A stretch of 48,879 bases of DNA from Thermomicrobiales bacterium (GTDB lineage Bacteria; Chloroflexota; Chloroflexia; Thermomicrobiales; UBA6265), in assembly GCA_023957015.1 (NCBI GenBank), contig JAMLHR010000019.1:1-48879 (forward strand), given 5' to 3'. This document shows, in pieces, positions 40,647-46,050 of the stretch. Each line of letters begins with the position of its first letter. Positions within the stretch are counted from its first letter, which is position 1. The notes beneath the pieces are model-generated. The model did no database searches. It was not told the DNA's origin and saw only the letters and a list, made by a program, of their open reading frames with translations. The position numbers and the translations under genes were made by a program.

Positions 40647-42296
40647 TTGCCGACATCATCATCCAATAATCATAGAACGTCAGACCAGTCTGCTCGTTCC
40701 GCGCATGAAGAATCGAGCTGGTTCCAGCGCCATGCCTCAACCACCGTCTTCAATACGCCGGCCCCGGAGATCGCGCGCCAGATCTCGGATATCGCGTCAC
40801 TCCTGGAGGGCGTCGATCAACGGTCCGCGGATCGCCTCGATGAATTAGCTAACGCGGTCACGAGCACGAATGGTCGCCAGCGCTGGAGCGATGTCGATCT
40901 TCGCCGCGCATTTAACACCGATCGTCTGGCCCACGCCTATGCCGTCAAACATGAAGGTGGTTACGCACCGAAGTCGATCGAGGTTGCAGACAAACTCCGT
41001 AATGTCCTGGTGCTGGTTCCGATTCTCCTCACATGGTGGGCATTGGGATCGGCAGTCAGCAATTATGCCAGCTACATGAAGGCCAATCCGGAAAGCGCTA
41101 CACCCTTCCTGGTGTTGTGGGAACAAGGCTTCGATGGACGCGCCGCCTGGTTTGCACCATCCCTCTCGCATGTTGCCTTTGTGGACGCGATCTTGATCGG
41201 TGTCATCATCATCATCACGTTCTATACGCATGGTCGGCGCGAGGAGCAGGAGGACAATATCGCCGATACAGCCAGTCTCTTTCAGGCCGAAATGGACAAT
41301 GCCCTTGCCGAAGCCAGCGTGCTTCTGGCCACCGATCGCTCCTCGCGGCCGGTCAGACTGGCGGATGCCGTCGAGCGCATGGCGGACTCGTTTGAGGAAA
41401 GCTCTGGCGCGTTGTTGAACCAGCTCCAGGTGGAGCACGACCGAATGGAACTGATGGCATCTCGCCGGGAACGCGAGGTCACCGATTTCGGCAGCTTCGC
41501 CACCAGCATGCGCGCCGGAGCCGAGGAAATGCAACGTGTGCTTGCTAGCCTGCGCGATGTCGCCCGCGGTCTGGATGCCAGCATCGCGGATATGGCCACT
41601 GATATGGCCAAATCGGCGGAGCAGCAGCGTTCACTCCTGCTGGCGGTTAATAACCTGGAAAGACTCACCTCCTCCGCGATCCAGAACGATCAAGCAGCCA
41701 CTCGCCAGATCGGCCAGACGGCGGCGCGTCTGAGCGAGACGGCGGAGAAGACAATCTCCGGTGCCGAGAACGCCAGCCAGGCCGGACGGTTGGCGATGGA
41801 CGCGATCAACTCGGTCGCAGATCTGGCACGGCAGATCACCGACAGCCAATCACGAATCGAATCGGTGCTCACCGCTCAGAACTCCGCCAGCGCCAGGCTG
41901 ACGGACTCGCTTGGTACCGCCGACAGTCATACCTCCCAGACCGCACGTCAGTTGACGGAGATCGGGGCCGGACTCGCCGCTATCCAACGGGACTTCGCTG
42001 CGGTTGGCCAACAGAACACACAACAGCTGCAGGCGCTGACCAGCGTATTGCAGCAACAAACCGAGAGCGGTCAGAGTCTTTCCAGCCTCGTGCGGGAGAT
42101 CAGTGGTGTCTCGATGGACAGCGTTCAGCGTCAACGAGAGGTCAATGACCAACTAGCCCATCTGGTGAAGCGCCTCGATTCGCTGGCAAACTCGCTGAAC
42201 CACCTGACTGTTCAATCTCCCCGCGATGAAGCAGAGCCAGGAGATTCCGCCACCACCACACCGGCACCAGCCCGCTGGAGCCGCAGCCGTACGTGA
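40647..42296 (+). CDS. Two-pass membrane protein with long cytoplasmic coiled coil
   Basis: 549 residues from a TTG at 40647 with GAAAGG 9 bases upstream. Residues 1-115 are polar. Two hydrophobic spans lie at about 119-139 (NVLVLVPILLTWWALGSAV) and 175-194 (HVAFVDAILIGVIIIITFY, with D180), joined by a roughly 35-residue loop. From about 200 to 520 it is a continuous helix rich in A, S, Q, E and D, like the signalling rod of chemoreceptors or the tail of ZorA. I see no HAMP domain and no clear MotA/TolQ motif. The C terminus is disordered. The gene pairs with a MotB-like protein 48 bases downstream and a kinase-like gene upstream. A force-transmitting or scaffold role is a guess. Confidence 0.7.
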   Translation: MPTSSSNNHRTSDQSARSAHEESSWFQRHASTTVFNTPAPEIARQISDIASLLEGVDQRSADRLDELANAVTSTNGRQRWSDVDLRRAFNTDRLAHAYAVKHEGGYAPKSIEVADKLRNVLVLVPILLTWWALGSAVSNYASYMKANPESATPFLVLWEQGFDGRAAWFAPSLSHVAFVDAILIGVIIIITFYTHGRREEQEDNIADTASLFQAEMDNALAEASVLLATDRSSRPVRLADAVERMADSFEESSGALLNQLQVEHDRMELMASRREREVTDFGSFATSMRAGAEEMQRVLASLRDVARGLDASIADMATDMAKSAEQQRSLLLAVNNLERLTSSAIQNDQAATRQIGQTAARLSETAEKTISGAENASQAGRLAMDAINSVADLARQITDSQSRIESVLTAQNSASARLTDSLGTADSHTSQTARQLTEIGAGLAAIQRDFAAVGQQNTQQLQALTSVLQQQTESGQSLSSLVREISGVSMDSVQRQREVNDQLAHLVKRLDSLANSLNHLTVQSPRDEAEPGDSATTTPAPARWSRSRT

Positions 42297-42344
42297 TAAC
42301 CATGGTGCACCTCACCTTCCCACTCACCGCACCCGGAGGCCGCC

Positions 42345-43433
42345 ATGCAGCCGTATAAGCGCAAACGTCGCTCCCGTCGGGACATGATCACCCTCGGTGG
42401 TTGGCTTTTCGCCGATCTGCTGTTGGGGCTTTCGCTGCTCTTTTTGGTCGCAAATACGGTTGGCGAGGGTCCGGCGCCAACACCGATGCCGGACTACTTC
42501 GCCACCGCGGAAAGCGAGATCGCATCCAATCAGATTGAGAATCAGCAGACGGTCGTCGCGCTGGAAAGCGAGCTCGCCGATAGTCAGAGCAAATCGGTCA
42601 ATGCGCAAGCGACCGCTGACGCCCTGGCGACGCGCGACGCGATGAGCGCATCGCAGCTGGCAACCGCAGACGCCGAAGCCACTAACCAGGCCGTACTGAT
42701 GCAGGCGACGGTTGAAGCATTGAGCACCGAACAGGCACTCAACGCCTCCAGTCAGAGCGATCTCAATGACGCCTATGCGACCACCGTTGCCGAAGCAACG
42801 AATGTCGCCAATCAGCTATCGATTCAGGGCACCGAGCAGGCGGAGCTCCGCGCTGCCGCCACCGAGAACGCTGCCCGAGGTAGCGATACCGAGGCCACGA
42901 TTACGGCCCTGCAATCGCAGAATGCGAATGCGAATGCGCAAGCGACTGTCGATAGTGCGGTGGCGACATCGGATGCCGCCAATAACGAGGTACTGGCGGC
43001 CCAGCAACAGGCCCAACTCAATACCCTTGATCCGAATGCAGTTCCGAAAACGATCCAGGTTGACCTGCAAGGTGTATTGAACGGCGATGAGAATGCACTG
43101 GCAGGAGCCCGCGCCGAACTTCACCGTGTGCTCGATCCCTACGCCAACTCCGAGAGTTGTCGGATTGGATTCGTGTTGATCTCGAGTCGCGCACCCGAGC
43201 TCGGCCAAGGCGTGCAACTATCGGATCAAATCGCGATATTGATTCCGCAAGAGTTCCCGGGACTGTTACCACTCTCAAGCGATGGCAGTCAGCCAACGTT
43301 GGCCAGCGAATCGATCGCGCTTCCGGGAACAACACCAAGCGGCGAGGTGCAACTATTGCTGTTCATGAGCGCCGGGTGTCAGCCAATTGGGGCGAGTAAT
43401 GCTCCGGTTGCCTACGTTCGCGAGGCGCGGTGA
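42345..43433 (+). CDS. Single-pass membrane protein with MotB/TolR-like transmembrane Asp and OmpA-like C terminus
   Basis: 362 residues with GGAGG 5 bases before the ATG. The basic N terminus (YKRKRRSRRD) is followed by one span (GGWLFADLLLGLSLLFLVANT) in which D24 follows a Trp four residues earlier, like the proton-binding Asp of MotB (W..YAD). A long alanine/threonine/glutamine-rich extracytoplasmic coil follows (about 50-225). The last 130 residues have a strand-helix-strand-helix-strand order (TIQVDLQ, ARAELHRVLDPY, CRIGFVLISSR, LSDQIAILIPQ, EVQLLLFMS) compatible with a degenerate OmpA-like domain lacking the usual peptidoglycan-binding residues. It overlaps the convergent glycosyltransferase by 22 bases. 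Confidence 0.7.
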   Translation: MQPYKRKRRSRRDMITLGGWLFADLLLGLSLLFLVANTVGEGPAPTPMPDYFATAESEIASNQIENQQTVVALESELADSQSKSVNAQATADALATRDAMSASQLATADAEATNQAVLMQATVEALSTEQALNASSQSDLNDAYATTVAEATNVANQLSIQGTEQAELRAAATENAARGSDTEATITALQSQNANANAQATVDSAVATSDAANNEVLAAQQQAQLNTLDPNAVPKTIQVDLQGVLNGDENALAGARAELHRVLDPYANSESCRIGFVLISSRAPELGQGVQLSDQIAILIPQEFPGLLPLSSDGSQPTLASESIALPGTTPSGEVQLLLFMSAGCQPIGASNAPVAYVREAR

Positions 43434-44554
43434 TAGACAGCGGCGGTACGCTCAGCGGCGGCATCCCAGGTAAACTGGCTGGCTCGTTCCAGACTGCGGC
43501 GAGCCAGGTCGGAGTGCAGTTCCGATTCCGTCAATAACGAGACCATCGCAGACGCGAGGTCATCGACGGAGGGTTCGACGATCAGACCGGCATCACCCAC
43601 GACCTCCGGCAGACTGGTACGGTTGGCCACAATGGCAGGTACACCACAGGCCATTGCCTCCAACGGCGTGAGCCCAAAACCCTCGTACGACGAGGCAGTG
43701 ATATAGCCGGTCGCCGCCTGATAGAGCGCCATCCGATCCTCATCCGAGACCCGACCTGTGAGGACGACACGGTCGTCCAGTCCAAACTGACGAATTACCG
43801 GTGCCAGAGGCGGAAAGATCATCTCATTACCGGAGTGCGGAGCGCCGCCGATGACCAACTTGGCGTCGTCAGGTAGCTGTGGCAATGCCGCAGCGAATGC
43901 CTCGATCGTGAGCGGCAGATTTTTGCGCCGATCGAAACCACCGATATTGAAGAGGTAGGGACCGGTCACACCCCATCTCTGCGCGACAATCTGCCGTGCC
44001 TGACCTGTCGGATCCGGCACAAGTGCGGGATCAGCCGCTTCCGGAATGGCAACGATACGCTCGGCATCGATACCGACGATGCGGGCGATATCCGCGCGGG
44101 CGGCCTCACTGGGGGCGATCACATAGCGCGCGCGCTTACTGGTACGAACCATCAGGCTGAGGTAGGTGCGCATGGCGCGGCTGGCGCGATAATCGTCCAG
44201 CACCAGCGGGATGACATCGTGAATCGTCACCACCATCGGTGACGGAGACCAAATCGGGGCGCTCATCTGCGGCAGATGCAGGACATCTGGCTTGCCGACC
44301 TGGCGTAACATCGCCGGTGTGGCTCCCACTGCGTCCCAGAGAAAGCGGTGAACCTTGTGGCCGGGCTGGAAAATCCGACCCGGCTTCGGTTCCACCAGTC
44401 GCATCTCTAACCCCAGCGCATCCTGTCGGGCAATCAGTGCGGCGCTAAGATTGCGAACATAGGTGCCAATACCACTCGCCGGCAACGCCAGAAAGCTCGC
44501 ATCAAATGCGATTGTGATTCTGTTTGATGGTGATTCCGGATTGCGGTGTGTCAT
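43412..44554 (-). CDS. Glycosyltransferase family 4 (GT-B fold)
   Basis: 380 residues. The N-terminal lobe has ITIAFDASFLALPASGIGTYVRNLS, with the glycine-rich acceptor loop. The C-terminal lobe has YLFNIGGFDRRKNLPLTIEAF, VVLTGRVSDEDRMALY and the donor-binding ASSYEGFGLTPLEAMACGVP (E-x7-E motif), followed by SLPEVVGDAGLIVEP. It transfers a sugar from a nucleotide donor, in mannosyltransferase style, to an envelope or polysaccharide acceptor. The gene stands alone. TATACT on the minus strand (plus 44565-44570) is only 10 bases before the ATG, so the mRNA may be almost leaderless. Confidence 0.88.
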   Translation of the reverse strand: MTHRNPESPSNRITIAFDASFLALPASGIGTYVRNLSAALIARQDALGLEMRLVEPKPGRIFQPGHKVHRFLWDAVGATPAMLRQVGKPDVLHLPQMSAPIWSPSPMVVTIHDVIPLVLDDYRASRAMRTYLSLMVRTSKRARYVIAPSEAARADIARIVGIDAERIVAIPEAADPALVPDPTGQARQIVAQRWGVTGPYLFNIGGFDRRKNLPLTIEAFAAALPQLPDDAKLVIGGAPHSGNEMIFPPLAPVIRQFGLDDRVVLTGRVSDEDRMALYQAATGYITASSYEGFGLTPLEAMACGVPAIVANRTSLPEVVGDAGLIVEPSVDDLASAMVSLLTESELHSDLARRSLERASQFTWDAAAERTAAVYHRASRT

Positions 44555-44598
44555 ATCGGGAACTAGTATAGGAGGTAATCGTGACAGGAGCAGGCGTC

Positions 44599-44627
44599 TT
44601 CACTTTACTTGCGCAAGCTGCTATCAT
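44599..44627 (+). promoter_or_regulatory. Thioredoxin promoter
   Basis: TTCACT (44599-44604), 17-base spacer, TATCAT (44622-44627). A perfect palindrome CTTGCGCAAG (44608-44617) occupies the spacer. Confidence 0.5.
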
Positions 44628-44675
44628 TAGGGAAGTGTCGGGCACCAATTCATCATGCCCGCTGTGGAGGAACCA

Positions 44676-44999
44676 ATGTCCAATACCGTAGAAGTGACTG
44701 ACGCCACGTTTGAGACGGAAGTCATCGGCTCTGACAAGCCAGTGCTGGTCGATTTCTGGGCGCCATGGTGCGGTCCGTGCCGAATGGTCGGTCCGGTGCT
44801 TGAGGAGATCGCTGGCGAGAATGCCGGTGTCAAGATCGTCAAGGTCAATGTAGATGAGAACCAGCAGTACGCTGGCAAGCTGGGTGTGTTCAACATCCCG
44901 ACGATGATCATCTACAAGGGTGGTCAGCCGGTCGATAAGCTGGTTGGTGCGATGCCGAAGCAGCAGATCCTGGATCGCATCACCCCTCACATGGGCTAA
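44676..44999 (+). CDS. trxA: Thioredoxin
   Basis: 107 residues from the ATG at 44676, chosen because GGAGG is 5 bases upstream; an ATG seven codons earlier overlaps that site. Active site WCGPC with C32 and C35 in [13 protein letters not shown], the cis-proline in [11 protein letters not shown], and the KQQILDRI C-terminal helix. It is a general cytoplasmic disulfide reductant. The length is normal. A strong terminator follows 14 bases after the stop. Confidence 0.95.
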   Translation: MSNTVEVTDATFETEVIGSDKPVLVDFWAPWCGPCRMVGPVLEEIAGENAGVKIVKVNVDENQQYAGKLGVFNIPTMIIYKGGQPVDKLVGAMPKQQILDRITPHMG

Positions 45000-45012
45000 C
45001 CTCATCGGATCC

Positions 45013-45055
45013 AACCACCGTCTCGGGGACCGCCGAGGCGGTGGTTTTGTTTTTC
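45013..45055 (+). terminator. Terminator after trxA
   Basis: 14-base arms AACCACCGTCTCGG (45013-45026) and CCGAGGCGGTGGTT (45033-45046) with loop GGACCG and one mismatch, then TTGTTTTTCC. It is one of the clearest intrinsic terminators in the window. Confidence 0.88.
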
Positions 45056-45100
45056 CTGCATAACCTTCCCCTCACTTCGAGAAGCGATGTGTCAAACCTT

Positions 45101-45190
45101 AACTGACGTAAACCAAGCATGGGACTACTCTAAATGTAGTCATCGTCAGTTCTCCGGGACTGATGGAAGGGGGCCCGTGACGGCCCCCTT
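45101..45190 (+). ncRNA. Structured RNA candidate ending in a terminator hairpin
   Basis: Nested stems: AACTGACG (45101-45108) with CGTCAGTT (45144-45151), an asymmetric internal loop (14 and 2 bases), then GACTAC (45123-45128) with GTAGTC (45136-45141) and loop TCTAAAT. A strong hairpin follows at 45167-45190. CAGT (45147-45150) can instead pair with ACTG at 45159-45162, giving an alternative fold. I do not recognise a known riboswitch class, and no clear promoter is seen just before it. It could be a small RNA or a leader element; the strand is not certain. Confidence 0.4.
45167..45190 (+). terminator. Terminator-like hairpin before the sigma-factor region
   Basis: Perfect 9-bp arms AAGGGGGCC (45167-45175) and GGCCCCCTT (45182-45190), loop CGTGAC, then TGTGT. 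There is no protein gene immediately upstream after the trxA terminator, which is why a small RNA is suspected. Confidence 0.6.
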
Positions 45191-45492
45191 TGTGTCTCCA
45201 GAGAAAGTCCCCTCTCATGGCCGGACTACTTGTTTATGTCGATGGGGTCGCTCTTTGACAGTTTCTCGCCCATCAAAGAGTATAAAAATGGACCGCCGCA
45301 AGGACGATCCTTACCAGTCAGCAAAAGCCGAACTGGGCTGTATGCAATTACGATACCCGGTATAAACAGTCGGTTCAGTACTTCGGTCAGCCCCAAGGAC
45401 TACTTCGGTCCGCTGCGTGACCTCCGCCGCTCTCCTCCGTTTACATTGTGTGCACAGGGAGGAATCGCGATCACCATGCTGCCCGCAATCTC
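45191..45492 (+). other. Long leader of the sigma-factor gene
   Basis: It contains the promoter at 45255-45286, the palindrome ATACCCGGTAT (45352-45362), the direct repeat TACTTCGGTC at 45379-45388 and 45401-45410 (22 bases apart), the ribosome binding site AGGGAGGAA (45456-45464) and a six-codon frame (ATG at 45476, stop at 45494-45496). I do not support a longer protein here. Confidence 0.5.
45255..45286 (+). promoter_or_regulatory. Sigma-gene promoter with long spacer and dyad
   Basis: TTGACA (45255-45260) and TATAAA (45281-45286) are separated by 20 bases. CTCTTTGA (45251-45258) and TCAAAGAG (45273-45280) form a perfect 8-bp dyad with 14 bases between. A long spacer with a dyad between the boxes is the hallmark of MerR-type activated promoters. 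Confidence 0.55.
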
Positions 45493-46050
45493 ATGAACGC
45501 CAACGATGAACTTCGGCTCATCGCCAGGGCGCAGAAGAAACCGGCGGCATTCGAGCCGCTCTATCACCACTACGTCCACCTGGTCTGGAACTACTGCCTG
45601 GGACGATTGCGCGATCGCACCCTGGCGGAAGACGCCACCAGCACGACGTTCATGAAGGCGATGGATGCGCTGCCACGCTATCGACCGCAACTACGCGGCG
45701 ACCAGACGACGTTCCGCAGCTGGCTGATGATGATCGCCCGCAATGTGGTGTTGGACGAGCTGCGCAGGCGCCCAATGGCAGTGGTCGATGATCACTCCCA
45801 TATCCTGGCCTCGCCGCTGGCCGGCCCCGAGCAGATCGCGCTGGCTCGGGATCGACGCGAGCAACTGCTGACGGCATTCTCTCAGCTCAGCGATCAGCAG
45901 CAGGATGTGATCCGACTGCGTCAGCAGGGACTCAGTGGCGAGGAAATCGGCGAGATCCTTGGTATCTCCACAGGTGCCGTCAAATCCACACACTACCGCG
46001 CTGTCCAACGCCTGCGCGAGCTCCTGCAAGAGAAAGGAGAGCAATCTTGA
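45493..46050 (+). CDS. RNA polymerase sigma-70 factor, ECF-like
   Basis: 185 residues from the ATG at 45493. Region 2 spans about 17-95: AAFEPLYHHYVHLVWNYCLG, the core-binding AEDATSTTFMKAMDALPRY, and -10 recognition in FRSWLMMIARNVVLDELRRR. Region 4 spans about 125-180: LSDQQQDVIRLRQQGLSGEEIGEILGISTGAVKSTHYRAVQRL, given here in part, a helix-turn-helix for the -35 element. There is no region 3. The start has no own ribosome binding site; it overlaps the stop of a six-codon frame that has one, suggesting coupling. It overlaps the next gene by TTGA, the usual arrangement of a sigma factor with its anti-sigma partner. Confidence 0.88.
   Translation: MNANDELRLIARAQKKPAAFEPLYHHYVHLVWNYCLGRLRDRTLAEDATSTTFMKAMDALPRYRPQLRGDQTTFRSWLMMIARNVVLDELRRRPMAVVDDHSHILASPLAGPEQIALARDRREQLLTAFSQLSDQQQDVIRLRQQGLSGEEIGEILGISTGAVKSTHYRAVQRLRELLQEKGEQS

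Noticed and set aside
37096..43433. Reading the Abi gene and the kinase/membrane module as one known defence system such as Zorya
   Set aside because: No ZorC, ZorD or ZorE-like genes are present, the coiled-coil protein lacks clear MotA motifs, and the Abi gene has its own promoter and different composition.
44581..44691. 36-codon frame with a perfect AGGAGG, starting GTG at 44581, upstream of trxA
   Set aside because: It overlaps the trxA start in another frame, lies upstream of the likely trxA transcription start, and resembles nothing known.
45101..45190. Known riboswitch (c-di-GMP, fluoride, ZTP or glycine type) between trxA and the sigma gene
   Set aside because: I could not match the conserved cores of these classes by eye, so it is left as an unassigned structured RNA.
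45230..45496. 88-codon frame ending in ATGA overlap with the sigma gene
   Set aside because: Its first third lies upstream of the probable promoter and the rest has no protein-like pattern; only the last six codons with their own ribosome binding site seem worth noting.
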